NCBI RefSeq assembly: GCF_002878395.1
Contig: NC_061118.1
Span: 872,286 to 936,285, forward strand
Origin: Capsicum annuum
Taxonomy: Eukaryota > Streptophyta > Magnoliopsida > Solanales > Solanaceae
Reading direction: 5' to 3'
Length of the DNA stretch: 64,000 bases
In this document: positions 1 through 11,238 of the stretch, piece by piece
Layout of the letters: each line of letters opens with the position of its first letter
How positions within the stretch are numbered: position 1 is the first letter of the stretch
Translations under genes and position numbers: made by a program
Notes under the pieces: model-generated
What the model was told of the DNA's origin: nothing
The model's input: only the letters and a program-made list of their open reading frames with translations
Database searches by the model: none

Positions 1-696
1 GCTACCAAGCTGTCCCGAGAATCGATTCTCTTGTAGAGACAACACAGCCAATCTTGGTAACTCAAACAGTTCATCGGGCAAACTACCCGAAACAAGATTC
101 GAGCCAATGCAAAAAAGCTCCAACGAACGACAACTCCCAATACTTGAAGGAAGACTACCATTAAAATAATTCACCCCCATCTTAATAACGGAAACTCTAG
201 TAGAATTTTCACAAATACTCAACGGAACCGGTCCCTCAAAGGAATTATCAGATATGTTAAAGATTTGGAGTAAAGGCAAGTTTACGCTATCAACAAACAC
301 GCCAGACAAATCATTGTTGCTCAAGTCTAATACTTCCAACTTAGGCAAATGCAACAGTGTAAACGGAACAGGTCCTTTAAGGAAATTGTGTGACAGATTA
401 AGAGTTCTTAGCTCATCCAAATCGCCTAAAGATTCAGAAAGTTTCCCATTTAACCTCCGTTTCCCAAGCTGCAACGTCACCACCCTCCCGGAATCACAAG
501 TGACGCCAACTAAATTACAACAATTTGTCGAATTCCCGATATCCCACACATCAACACCTGCCTCCAAACTCTTCACAAAATCCTCTAAAGCTTTTAAATC
601 TTTCGGATTACACGTCGAGTTTCGAGGATTTTGCGATTGTGCTCGTACGCAAACCCCAAGAAACAAAAAGATCACACAAAGTTGCAAAACACCCAT
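1..696 (-). CDS. PSKR1: Phytosulfokine receptor 1-like LRR receptor kinase, N-terminal part
   Basis: This is the first 232 codons of a gene reading out of the left edge of the window; transmembrane and kinase parts lie outside. Family knowledge: PSKR1 is a plasma-membrane LRR receptor kinase that binds the sulfated pentapeptide phytosulfokine and acts in growth and immunity. Seen: start MGVLQLCVIFLFLGVCVRA, a typical signal peptide ending near residue 19; an LRR N-cap with CNPKDLKALEDF and the paired cysteines in NCCNLVGVTCDSG; then leucine-rich repeats from about residue 75, with repeated LxxLxxLxLSxN and the GPVP/GSLP turns usual for plant extracellular LRRs. The reading frame is open from 696 to base 1 with no intron, as expected for PSKR genes. 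The start was chosen because the signal peptide begins exactly there. The wording matches Solanaceae PSKR1 as I remember it; a PSKR2 paralogue is the main alternative. Confidence 0.88.
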   Translation of the reverse strand, partial: MGVLQLCVIFLFLGVCVRAQSQNPRNSTCNPKDLKALEDFVKSLEAGVDVWDIGNSTNCCNLVGVTCDSGRVVTLQLGKRRLNGKLSESLGDLDELRTLNLSHNFLKGPVPFTLLHLPKLEVLDLSNNDLSGVFVDSVNLPLLQIFNISDNSFEGPVPLSICENSTRVSVIKMGVNYFNGSLPSSIGSCRSLELFCIGSNLVSGSLPDELFELPRLAVLSLQENRFSGQLGS

Positions 697-699
697 CTT

Positions 700-1490
700 C
701 CTAAAACTCGAAAAACTAAACTTTTGCATCAAGATTGTTCATTTGTCTCAAAATCAACCTTTCAAGATCAATGAAACTACCATTGGAAAAGAAAAAGATC
801 AAATCTTTGACCCAAAAGGAAGCGAAAAAATCGAAAATTGGTATAGAGAAACTAAATTTTTGTATCAAGATTGTTCATTTCTCTAATAATCAAGCTTCAA
901 TATCAAAGAAAACACCATAAAACTACAAATGAACACCAAACAAGAAAAGGGTACTTGACAAAAATCAAATCTTTGAACTACCAATTGATGAAACTACACA
1001 ATTTTTATCATCAAGATTGTTCTTTTTCTCTCAAAATCAAAGTTCAACACCATGAAACTACAAATGGACACAAAACAAGGAAAGGGTACCCAACAAAAGT
1101 GATAAAATGATAGGAAAACAAGAAAACTACTTCTTACAAATTGATGAAACTACACAATATTTGCATCTAAGATTGTTCATTTATCTCAAAATCAAACTCC
1201 AAGATCAAAACTAAACACCATGAACCTACAAATGAACACAAAACAAGAAAAGGGTACTTAAAAATAGATTAAGAAAAAACAACACAATAAAAGCAACAAA
1301 TGGACTAAAACAAGAAAAGGGTACTTAACAAAAGTGATAAATGAAAGGACAATCGAACTTCAAGATCAAAACTAAACACAATAAAACTACAAATGAACAC
1401 AAAACAAGAAAAGGGGTACTTCACAATAGACTAAAAAAAATACTACAAGAAAAGGGTAATCCACACAAAAGTGATAAATGAAAGTAAAAC
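700..1490. repeat. Imperfect tandem array in the 5' leader of the PSKR1-like gene
   Basis: Units of roughly 130-150 bp. The phrase catcaagattgttcattt (with variants) starts near 729, 863, 1009 and 1160, and caagaaaagggtact recurs near 941, 1077, 1243, 1311, 1403 and 1446. The first unit begins within about 20 bp of the start codon, so the array would lie in the 5' untranslated leader or proximal promoter of the minus-strand gene. Confidence 0.8.
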
Positions 1491-1659
1491 AAGACAATTA
1501 ACAAAAAAAAAAAAAAAAAGGAACCAAACCTTTGAAGATAAAAATGGAAGGTTGAGGTAGAGATATAAAAAGGGTATTTTTGCTAAATTTTGAGTTCAAA
1601 CTTGAAACTCTTAACTCTCTTTATTTGTTGGTCCAAATAGGGCTGCTGTTGTTGTTCTT

Positions 1660-1740
1660 TGCTATTCCATTATATACATACCACTTGGAGGACTTTACAC
1701 GTTCAGAGAGATAATATAAAGAGAGAGAGAGAGAATTTGA
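1660..1740 (-). promoter_or_regulatory. Possible core promoter of the PSKR1-like gene
   Basis: On the minus strand a TATA-like tatataat (1669-1676) follows a CT-rich microsatellite (GA run on plus, about 1717-1735), an arrangement common in plant promoters. It would give a 5' leader of about 0.9 kb that includes the tandem array. This is inference only; a nearer start inside the array cannot be excluded. Confidence 0.3.
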
Positions 1741-2224
1741 GTTTTTTTTTTTAAAGTTTTTTTATTCCAACATCTTCTCCCAATTTTCAAACAATTTGAT
1801 AGTTGTTCGAAAATTTTGTAATTAATAGCTATCAAAGTTGTCCAACAATTTTTTAAACTTTATAAGATTATGGGATTCACTTGTTCTTTTTTTTAATTAA
1901 AGAGTTAGGAGGGTCTATGAACTCATTTTTTCTCATTTATTAGGCTATTGTTTGATTTACGGACTAAATTATTCTGATATTATAATTTTCAGTATAGTGT
2001 TATTATATTTTTTAAAAATTTTATGTTCTCTGCTTGATATATTATTATTTGTCATGAGCAGAGGATTTATCGAAATAAACTCTCTATTTTATTTGAGGTA
2101 GTGATATAAACTGCCTACACTTTATCGATCTCACTTTATGGGAATACATCAAATATGTTGTTGTTATTGTTGATTTTGTGGATGAAATACTCCTCCAATC
2201 TATTTTAGTTTATTTTCTTTTTTA

Positions 2225-2960
2225 TGATTATGGTGTTCGAGTAAGTTTTTCTGCATCTGAATTAGTTTTGCGAAATAGCTATCATTTTTCCTTAGAGATA
2301 TGATATTAGGTAATTCTGTTATCAGAGACGAAACAGATGAAAGAAATTACTAAGTGTTCAGCTTATGCATCTCAGCTAATTTTACAGAATAGTTGTCATC
2401 TCTTGTCAGTATTATTTGGTATCAGACAATTCTGTAAAGTCTGAATATACGAAAGAAATCACTAAGTTTTCACCTTTATGCATCCTAACTAATTTTAAGA
2501 AATAACGGTCATTTCCTATTAGTAATATGGTATAGGCAATTTTGTAAAGTCTGAATATACGAAAGAAATCACTAAATTTTCACCTTTGTGCTTCCTAACT
2601 AATTTTACGAAATAACGGTCATTTTCTATTAGTAATATGGTATTAGGAAATTCTGTAAAGTCAAAATATACGGAAGAAAAACATTAAGTTTTCAATTTTG
2701 TGCATCCTAACTAATTTTATGAAATAACGGTCATTTCTTATTAGTAATATGGTATCAAGCAACTTTTTAAAGTCGAAATACATGAAAGAAATCACTAAGT
2801 TTTCAGTTTTGTGCATCCTAAATAATTAAACGAAATAACGGTCATTTTCTGTCAGTAATAAGGCATCAAGTAACTCCGTTGTTGAAGTCAGAACATATGA
2901 AAGAAATCATTATGTGTGTTTGTATGACAGATTTCGAGAGATTTGATAGTTGTCAACTTA
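2225..2960. repeat. Tandem array, unit about 110-115 bp, six copies
   Basis: gaaagaaatcactaag-type segments start at 2339, 2451, 2561, 2672, 2784 and 2899, giving spacings of 112, 110, 111, 112 and 115 bp. Each unit also carries aaataacggtcattt and agtaatatggtat. No reading frame persists through the units, so it is a noncoding minisatellite upstream of the PSKR1-like gene. Confidence 0.85.
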
Positions 2961-4627
2961 CTTCATTGAATACTAAATCACATTTTTTGGATATGAATTT
3001 ATGAACTAATTACTATCTCCAACCAACAACATGATATCAGATAATTTTATCATCGAAGTCAAAACACACGAACAAAATCATTAGGTATTTTTATTTTCGG
3101 CGAATTTTGAATATGAGATCTGATGATTGTCAATTCACATCCACTAATAAATCATATATTTGAATGTTAATTCATTTTAATTATTATGTTCCTAAAAATA
3201 ATTGTAATTTTTTAAAATTAAGGTCTGATTAAATATTTATCTTTAATCAATAAATGAAGAGAAGGATTAGATTTATATAATAAAAGAAAATAATATTAAA
3301 TTAAAATTAAAATTAAATAATAATAATATAGTTAAATTACTTTTTTTTATATTTTTTTTAAGAGACGTAAAAAAACATATGACACATAAAATGAATCGAA
3401 TGAAGTGCTAATATATCTGAGCCATTAATAGTGAGAATTGGGGTGGAGTTCCAATAGTTAATAAATTAATATTTGGCTTTTTATACCACTAGGAATTAAA
3501 AAATAAGAAAAAGAATTAAGTGGTGAATTAATGGACCAATTTGTTTTAAATAAAAAATCTAATGAAATGTATGTTTATTAAAGGAAACAATATTTAAGAG
3601 GGTTCAAGTCTTTCAAAATAAAAAAAAGTCAAATGTGTGCATATACTATTTATTTTAGTTAGACTTTTAATCTAACATTATACATTATATATATAATTAT
3701 TTTCTCGATAAATTTATATTCACATGTTTCATGTTGAAATTCAGTTCATGACATACAGTAGACCCTTGTAATTTGATTTTTTTTCGAATTCTATGCATTA
3801 CGGGAGGTTAACACATCCGGCTATTTCTTTTCTTTTTTTTTCCTTTTATGGTTGCCATTTAATAAATAACCAAAAATATCAATATAAATTTTGAAAAATG
3901 CTAGTTGAACACAAAGCTATACTTTTGTATTATCTTCACAAAAAAAAAGTCCAACAAAATAATAAAATACTTTTATTTTAAATAAAAAAGCCAGCACTTT
4001 TTCTTGTTTCCTAAGTCAACTAGTATTAATTTTCTTCTTCTTTTTGTAGTATTAAAGTGGACAATAGACTTAGGAGAATTATTTTCCGTATTCATATTGC
4101 AGCTCAACTAATTCAAATTTACGTTAAAAAATTTCACTTCAGGGGTAAAACACTGGGCTCGAACCCAAGAAAAAACGCTTGTCATTCGTTGGTCATTACA
4201 ACTTTTGATAATAACTGCGAGAATGTGGTGAGTTGGATCGGATTTTTTCGTCTTTAATTATAAATTTTGGATTTGAATTTTAAGTATAAGTAAATTCAAC
4301 TTTGTTAGAAAATATTTTTCCCTTGAATGGATTTTACGTAACACGTATTCAAATTAATTAAAATTTCACTATGAATATCAAAATTAGACTAAAAAAATTA
4401 GATAAGAAGATTTTTTATTTTTTTAATAAAGAAAGAATAAAATAAAAGTCAAAAAGTTGGGTACAAAAACATTAAGAGAGTCAAATTTGGAGTTGGTGCG
4501 GTAGTTATTTTGAATCATATTTTCAACTCTTATTTATATACTTTTTTTATTTTCGTAATCATTTGATATTCAAAATTTACTAATTCGAGTAATTTAAATT
4601 TATATCGTATTGGACCTATTAAAATTG
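2961..4627. other. AT-rich intergenic DNA
   Basis: Low-complexity AT-rich sequence with short A and T runs. One stretch near 4150-4175 (gggctcgaaccc) resembles a B box of a tRNA-derived repeat, but nothing around it confirms a SINE. No gene seen. Confidence 0.6.
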
Positions 4628-5270
4628 GAAAAATAACATAAACATACATCTTAACTATTATATTTACACAAATTTCATCCTTATAAATAAATTACAAAAA
4701 TCTCAACTAATTATGTATTTTTGTTGAATGTATCGAGAGCTAATTACGTATCTCGATAGATTTTAAATCTAAAAAAATATAACGGAAGCTAATTATGTAC
4801 TTGTAAAGAAAAAAATGCACAAATTCCATCCTTACAAAGTAATTACAAAAATCTCATTTAATTATGTATCTTTGTTGGATGTATCGGGTGCTAGTTATAT
4901 ATCTCGACAGATTCAAAATAAAAAAAAAAATACATCGGGAGCTAATTATGTACTTTTATAAAGAAAAAATATATCTTCATTGGATGTATTATGTATCTCG
5001 TCAGATCAAAATCGGAGAAAATCAATAGTGAGCTAATTATGTATTTTTACAAAAAAAAAATATATCTTCGTAGGATATATTGTGTATCTCGTTCAGACCC
5101 AAAATTGAAAAAAATGAACCGTGAGCTAATTATGTATCTTTACAAAGGAAAAAATGTATCTTCATTTGATGCATCGGGAGCTAATTATATATCTCGACAT
5201 ACTCAAAATCAAAATTTTCAGTAATTATACAAAATATCGAGATTTTTTATAATCAAACGCCCCTTATAGT
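4628..5270 (+). repeat. Dispersed element with an internal minisatellite
   Basis: The phrase gagctaattatgtatctcg, with variants, recurs about every 110-120 bp between 4690 and 5195, alternating with aaatgtatcttcattggatg. The left border (ggaaaaataacataaacata) is matched in inverse at 60700-60750. Related copies lie at 9361-9500 (plus) and 60480-60755 (minus), so this is a repeat family. Class unknown: no terminal inverted repeat or coding region was found. Confidence 0.7.
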
Positions 5271-6232
5271 AAACTCAACAAATTCAATTGTGCTTGAATT
5301 AGGTTACTTCCCTAGACTTTAAATGTTACATATTTTTATTCTAACTTTTCAAATGATGTCACTAAAACATTCTAGATGTTTTATTAAAAATCTAACAAAA
5401 ACTAACTAAATATCAGTAACATATTGAGTGAAATTTCATAAATAAAATTTAGAAAAGGTGATATATACGCAGCCGTATTCATACTCTGTCATGAAATTTC
5501 AAAGAAATATCGCAGAGTTTCTAAGTGAAATTTGAAATTTTATGATAGTGACTATTTTTCAATTACAAAAACTAAAAAATAATTATTTATAAATTTTACC
5601 CCAAAATATCAATTAGCAAATACATACCTTAAAAGGGAAAAAAAGAAAAAGAAAAAAGAAAGTGATATATATATATATTTTTTAAATTCCAATATTGTCA
5701 ATTGTAGGTAGGAAATTAAGACTTTTAGCTAATTTCTAGTTCCAAAGACCAACTACCATTGATTCTTGGAATTGATGTAATTAAGTATATAACATATAGT
5801 ATTAAAAAAAAAATTATAATAAAGTCATATGTTTATTAGTAGTCAAGCTTTTCTCTTGAAATAAGTATATTTATTTTTAAAAATGTATTTTATGGATTAA
5901 AAAAAAAACAGATGTTATTTATAGGTTACAAGTTAGAGTCGTAAAAATAACACTAATATTTATAAATTTCATGAACTGATTCTTTTCTGAATCCTTTTAA
6001 CGCCAGATATTTTGTATAATAAACTATACTTTCAATATAAAAAGTAGAAGCTATAATAACTAGACATCATATGTCAAAAGAGAATTATATATAAAAAGAA
6101 GGAAAAAAAACAACTACTTGTTTGAAATTTTTGAAGTGAATAAATAAACTAATTTGAATAATTATCTTTTTCAATAACCAAACTTTCACCAAAATTAAAT
6201 CAAAGTCAAACTTCTTTAATTCTACTTTTCTC
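5271..6232. other. AT-rich intergenic DNA
   Basis: No gene or recognisable element; a short TA run near 5670. Open frames here arise from low-complexity sequence. Confidence 0.6.
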
Positions 6233-6233
6233 C

Positions 6234-6280
<47 letters not shown>

Positions 6281-6320
6281 GTTATTATTATTATTATTAA
6301 TAATAATAATAATAATAATT
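6234..6320. repeat. (TTA)n/(AAT)n microsatellite with a polarity switch
   Basis: A TTA run of about 60 bp, broken by one gtt, turns at about 6297 into an AAT run, so the end of the tract is self-complementary and can fold into a hairpin. Confidence 0.9.
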
Positions 6321-6922
6321 TTTGCATGGGTTATAGATGAATTATGTCTTCATGCGTTGTAAATAGTTGACTTTCTATGTATTCACATGGAACAATTTAA
6401 CAATTATTTTTTTTTTTTTGAAGTTTCAAGAAAATATTACACAAATTTCAATTTACATAGCATTAAAAAATAAAAAATTCTTTAATTTCTTACTTTAAGT
6501 ATCCCCAAAGTTATATAATCCCTTAATTTGATTATTGATAATATCTAATATCGATATAGCTTTAATAGTAAACTTTATTACAACGTTTGACTTTTGACAA
6601 TTATGACAAAAAAATTCTTATTCTTCTCCATTAAGTCATTGCTTATTACTTTTATTAGAGTGGCATTCAATATTTGAAAATAAATGACTAAAATGGTAAA
6701 TAGTTACTCACAATCGATGTTTATATCAACTCAATCGATTTATATTTAACCGTTAAAAAACAAAAATAAAATATATATCATATCGTTAAGTGATAAATGT
6801 TACGATAAGGTAAGAGGTAGTGAGCATTGTTGAATTTTCACCGAAGGGAGTTAAACTATAAAAAAGTAAATACACGAACTATGACCAAAGTTATAGTGTG
6901 TGTGTATATATATATATATATA
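6321..6922. other. AT-rich intergenic DNA
   Basis: No gene. At 6868-6895 the phrase cgaactatgaccaaagtta matches the end of the adjacent foldback element, suggesting a truncated copy. A TA run lies at 6905-6922. Confidence 0.55.
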
Positions 6923-7246
6923 AAAATAAACATTCAGTAGCCCTCGAACTATGGTCAAAGTTGTCATGATATAATCCAACTTCACAGAGGTCCTATTACC
7001 CCGAACTCAATTTTACTACATTTTTGTCGCCCTTTTGTACCGTCGTGAAACCTTTTTCCATAAAATAGGACCCACGTCAAAGGAGTCATGTCAGCTAAAA
7101 AAGTTTACAAAAGATGTTACGTCAGCTAAAAAGAATAACAAAAATATGCTAAAATTTGGTTCACGGGGATAATAGGACCTCCGTGAAGCTGGTGTGTGTC
7201 GTAGCAAATTTTGGTATAGTTCATGGGGATATTAGATGCTTTACTC
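6923..7246. mobile_element. Foldback (Mutator-like MITE) element, family A copy 1
   Basis: Long terminal inverted repeats: the left end cattcagtagccctcgaact is the inverse of agttcatggggatattagatg at the right. Inside are the conserved phrases ggtcctattacccc and gctaaaatttggttca, shared with copies at 8320, 38417 and 59241. No coding capacity and no clean target duplication at this copy. Confidence 0.75.
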
Positions 7247-7545
7247 AAAAAAGAAATCGATTATTTACACAGTACAATTTTCCAGCGAAAGAGTGACAGG
7301 TGTCTCCACCACTTGTGGTTTATGCTATTTATGGAAATGAAACATTTTTTTTTTATTTTTATCATGACAAATTTGGTCGTAATTCAGGGGTACTAGATGC
7401 TTCACTAAAAAAAGAAATCGACTATTTACACAGTATAATTTTTCAGCAAAAGAGTGACAAGTGTCTCCTCTACTTGTGGTTTATGCTATTTATGGAAATG
7501 AAACATTTTTTTTTTTGTTACTTTCATTATAAAGAGAAACTTATA
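7230..7545. repeat. Tandem duplication (two copies, about 157 bp) overlapping the end of the foldback element
   Basis: The segment from agatgcttta through gaaatcgattatttacacag, gagtgacaggtgtctcc and atggaaatgaaacattttt occurs at 7232-7388 and again at 7390-7540. The duplicated unit includes the terminal 15-20 bp of the foldback element, so it arose after that insertion. Confidence 0.8.
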
Positions 7546-7890
7546 ATAAGATTATATAATAAGTACAAGCATGCACAATGAACATGATGGCCACTTTTTC
7601 CACTATACAACTTTATATGTAATCTAACAAGATTTATTACCCACTAATTTATATAGAGAATATTATCATATTTGCTTTTTTTTTTTTTTTTATAATTTTA
7701 ATTATGATATTTGTGCTTCATTTGGAAGATCCACTTATGTTTATTTAGCAAATTGGGATATAACAACAAAGTGGTTGTATCCACTTAGGTTTTTGTGTGG
7801 TGGATTTTGAGCACATTCAAATGAAGCTATGATTTGTCTTTGCTTTATTTCCAAAAGTCCTTTTCCATTATCATGAGTGATCAGCTGGGT
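7546..7890. other. Intergenic DNA
   Basis: AT-rich, with T runs; nothing recognisable. Confidence 0.6.
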
Positions 7891-8238
7891 TCACTGAAGC
7901 TTTCGTTATGTGTGAAGTTTAGAGAACGATCGAGCCACAAGAATTTATTATACGCAGTCTTACTTTTCATTTCTGCATGTAAGAAATTATTTCAAAGGTT
8001 CGATCTCGTGACCTCCTGGTCACATGACAGTGACTTTTCAATTATCGTGAATGAACAACTCAATGCACTGAAGCTTTCGCTATTCGCGAGGTTTAGAGAA
8101 CGATCGAGCCATAAGAATTTATTATACGCAGTCTTACCTTTCATTTCTGCAGGCAAGAAATTATTTCCACGACTTGAATCCGTGACCTCCTGATCACCTG
8201 ACAACTAACTTTACCAGCTACTCTAAGACTCCCCTTCT
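7891..8238 (-). mobile_element. Two tandem tRNA-derived SINE copies (TS/SolS type)
   Basis: Read on the minus strand, each copy has the Solanaceae SINE order: ggggagtcttagagtagctg, a gtcacggattcaa-type B-box region, the gcagaaatg segment, and a degraded 3' part. Copy borders are about 7891-8035 and 8063-8238; the right-hand copy has the better 5' end. A complete copy at 20657-20837 gives the reference for the comparison. Confidence 0.75.
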
Positions 8239-8319
8239 TTTCTGTTAACATGAATGAGGGAATGAAATGATCATATTTATCGAAAGGTGTAAACAACATA
8301 CTGATCCAACATCTCCTTG

Positions 8320-8580
8320 CATCATGGCCAAAGTAGCTACGACACACTTCAACTTTATAGGGGTCCAATTAACCCCTCTCTCCCCCCCCCCCCCCCCCCC
8401 CAAAGTCAATTTTAGCGTATTTTTGTCACCCATTTTATACTGACGTGTCACCTTTATTACGTAACAACAGAACTCACGTCAGCTAAAAAGATTGACAAAA
8501 ATATGTTAAAATTTAGTTCAGAGGGGTAATAGAATCCCCATAAAATTGGAGTGTGTCGTAGCACATTTGGTCATAGTGTG
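8320..8580. mobile_element. Foldback element, family A copy 2
   Basis: The left end catggccaaagtagctacga is inverted at the right as tcgtagcacatttggtcat. It carries the family core aacttt-ggggtcc-attaacccc. A run of about 19 C sits at 8384-8402 exactly where other copies have a short C run, consistent with slippage expansion. Confidence 0.75.
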
Positions 8581-9360
8581 TAATTAATTAATAGTGGATG
8601 ATTAATTCAATTGCCTTCCACATGGGATCATATAAAAAGATTTAAGTGCTTTATGTTGTACTAGATAACTTAAACCCCAAAAGGTGCTTATTATAAAAAC
8701 TTATTAGTATAATATATGCTAGTATAATAATTAATAAAGTAATTTGACTTAGATTTTAGTTGTTAATACAAACTTTAATTAAGATCTCACATGGATTATG
8801 CACCAACTTTTTAGAATCATATTTTATTAAGGTAAAATATTTTATTTACAATGGCTTGCATTTGCAACAATAGCTCTATTAATTAGCATTTGTTTTTGTA
8901 ATATATATATATAACATTTTATATAAAAAAAATTCTCTTTAAAATGTTGTAGTATTTTTCTTTCAAAATGTAGCAAAATATATTGTATTTGCACATATAT
9001 AATATCTAATCCTAATTGAAATTGAGCAAATACAATATCTGATTTTAATTATATGTGTATATATACGTGTTTTCGAACCGTATGTGCAGGTCAACTGTAT
9101 GTGAAGCGTATGTATATGTATATATGAGACGAATAAAATTCGTTTATTCGATATCTCAGATTTTAAATCGTGAGAATGAAAAAAATTCTGACAGAAAACA
9201 CTTCCACGGAACCTTACGGGACGTGAATTCGAATTAGTCGGGCTCAGTAATACATCAAACAATGTAGAATCAACCCGGAGTGAAGCGTAAATTTTGAATG
9301 TTAGTACTACTACAAGAAGATGCCTAGTGAAATCCCGCAAGTGGGGTCTAAATTCGACCT
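8581..9360. other. AT-rich intergenic DNA
   Basis: No gene recognised. Near 9332 and 9597 a 20-bp phrase (aatcccgcaagtggggtcta) is repeated; it resembles the end of RTE LINE tails found elsewhere in the window. Confidence 0.5.
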
Positions 9361-9500
9361 AGGAAAAAATATATCGAGAGCTAATCATGTATATCAAGAA
9401 AAGAAAAAAATGTATCATCGTTGGATGTATCGGGGGCTAATTACGTATCTCGACAGACCCAAAATTGAAATTTTCAGTAATTATGCAAAGTGTCGGACTT
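9361..9500 (+). repeat. Short copy of the dispersed element seen at 4628-5270
   Basis: Contains atatcgagagctaatcatgt, gtatcatcgttggatgtatc, gggggctaattacgtatctcg and attttcagtaattatgcaaa in the same order as the end of the copy at 4628-5270. Confidence 0.75.
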
Positions 9501-9859
9501 TTCTGTAATTCAACTCCAAACTGTCGGGATTTATGATGTTTGCCCTAAAATTAAGCAATTTTGTATAGTACGTTAGTGAATTATCTGTGCTCGGTGGAAT
9601 CCCGCAAGTGGGGTCTAGAGAATGTTGAAGATCCACCAAGAAGACTCGGCTAGAACTGTCCCTCACCACTAACGACGATTTGGCTCTGATACCATGTTAA
9701 ATCATTATCTTGTCGAGATGGAGCTCCAAACTGGAGCTTATCTCTGCGGAAAAAGGCGTGTAGTGATTGACAAGTGCTAGACTAGGCCAACGGCAAGGAT
9801 CTTTTTAGTCGAAAAATTATTCTACTCCGCAATCCAAGAGAGGTACAACAACGATACCC

Positions 9860-9965
9860 AATGTAATCTCGCAACCGGGGTCAGGGGAGGGGTAGGGTGT
9901 ACGCAGACCTTACCCGTACCTTGTGAGGTAGAGAAGTTGTTTCCGGTAGACCCTCGGCTCGAGAC
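9860..9965 (-). mobile_element. RTE LINE 3'-tail fragment
   Basis: Reads on the minus strand as ctcgagccgagggtctaccg, aacttctctacctcacaagg, tgcgtacaccctacccct, which is the RTE 3' end also present at 18200-18322 and 26310-26430. 5'-truncated; no TTG tail preserved. Confidence 0.75.
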
Positions 9966-10807
9966 AACGAAATACACAAAACACAGCTATAGCTAGATCA
10001 TCCGCGTCTTATCAACGGAGTGCACATATAGGTCTCCTTGACAATGCCAGAATCACAGCGAATGGGAAATCAAGACGATGATGTTTCTAACAAGTAACTA
10101 CATAAAACGACAGCAAAAATGAAGAGCGCGAACTTCAACCTAACGTGCAAGAGGATAACGTATGTAAACAAGTACGTACCTTGAATGATCAGATAACCAA
10201 GCTCTTGCGAAATCAGTAGATCGCGATTCAACAAGTTCACGCTCTCCAAATTTTACCCGCGACTAATTTCCAAAACCGAGGAGAAGAGATGTTTCATCAC
10301 TAAAACAAGAGCATATCACAGCTAATTCCATACAACACAAAGTTTCTTAGATAACTAATAATCATCAGCAGAATAGCTAAGTTGCCAACCGAGAGATAGT
10401 TCGGAGTTTCAACTTCTCTGCAACTCGACTTGTTCTTTTTGCAAGAACAGGCACTATATAGACTGTAATACAAGCAACAGATGCTCACGGAATGGCCATT
10501 TCTTTTTTATCGACGAGTAGTTTAGGAGTAATCATATCCAAAATACTTCCTGATTCCGAGATGTACCATTAAACACAAGATAACATTCATAAATGAAACT
10601 TGCAGAGTGGTATTAAAATAGCTAAACAAGTAAGGAATAGCGACGAACTTTAGTCGTAGGGCTAACCTTTTCTCTTCTTTCCACCGCTGACAACCCGAAG
10701 ATCCACGAGTACAACACAGAAAGATGGTTTATGAAGTTACGTCGTGCTGCATGCATGTATCACCAGTCTATGACTCAATTGGTCATCTAAACAAGTGTTC
10801 GTGCTAC
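9966..10807. other. Unassigned sequence of higher complexity
   Basis: Less AT-rich than the flanks and free of obvious repeats. On the minus strand a segment near 10177-10270 runs into a good donor (ttcaag|gtacgtac at about 10180), so it could be a noncoding exon. No protein similarity was recognised in any frame. It might be an untranslated part of a transcript or an old insertion. Confidence 0.3.
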
Positions 10808-10931
10808 GCTATGTTGCTTGGACTCTTCAAAAATGTCGACGTGTGTATATCGGATTCTCTAAAAGGTGTGTATTTTTGAAGTATCCGACACGGGTGTGGC
10901 ATCGAAAGTGAAGAGTTCGCGCAACTTGGGG
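10808..10931. mobile_element. Palindromic MITE (ctatgttgctcggactcttc family), divergent copy
   Basis: Starts ctatgttgcttggactcttc and ends with the inverse-like gaagagttcgcgcaacttgg; the centre carries the gtatccgacacgggtgt segment of the family. Related copies lie at 11112-11238, 12070-12185 and 35311-35427. Confidence 0.7.
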
Positions 10932-11111
10932 CATAAGTACAATAACACAACATACCCAGTGTAAAAAGAGAAGTTTTAAAAGCAAGGAAAGTACGATAGC
11001 AAATAGCAAGAACAAAAGGAAATGAAACAGCAGATATTACCACACACTACACACTGAACAATAAGAAACTACGCGGTATTAACTATTACGACTAATAGGA
11101 GGGAGGGGATG

Positions 11112-11238
11112 AGCTAAGTTACACAAACTCTTCACTTTCAATACCGCACCCGTGTCAGATTCTTCAAAAATCCACTACTTTTGGAGAACCCGATACGCAC
11201 CCATTGACATTTTTGAAGAGTCCGAGCAACATAAGGAG
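11112..11238. mobile_element. Palindromic MITE, same family
   Basis: Ends in gaagagtccgagcaacata, begins with ctaagttacacaaactcttc; internal accgcacccgtgtcagattc and ttcaaaaatccactactttt pair across a dyad. Noncoding. Confidence 0.75.

Noticed and set aside
4057..4257. Short plus-strand frame with gggctcgaaccc
   Set aside because: The B-box-like motif is isolated; no SINE head or tail and no protein similarity.
6085..6327. Open frame rich in isoleucine on the minus strand
   Set aside because: It is a translation of the (TTA)n/(AAT)n microsatellite with flanks; no codon bias or domain.
7300..7581. 93-residue plus-strand frame
   Set aside because: Lies in the two-copy tandem duplication; internal repetition creates the frame, and no similarity was recognised.
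7891..8238. tRNA genes at B-box-like sequences (also 18895-19065, 20657-20837, 36000-36445, 52184-52425)
   Set aside because: No acceptor stem or complete cloverleaf can be formed; the extended 3' parts identify SINEs.
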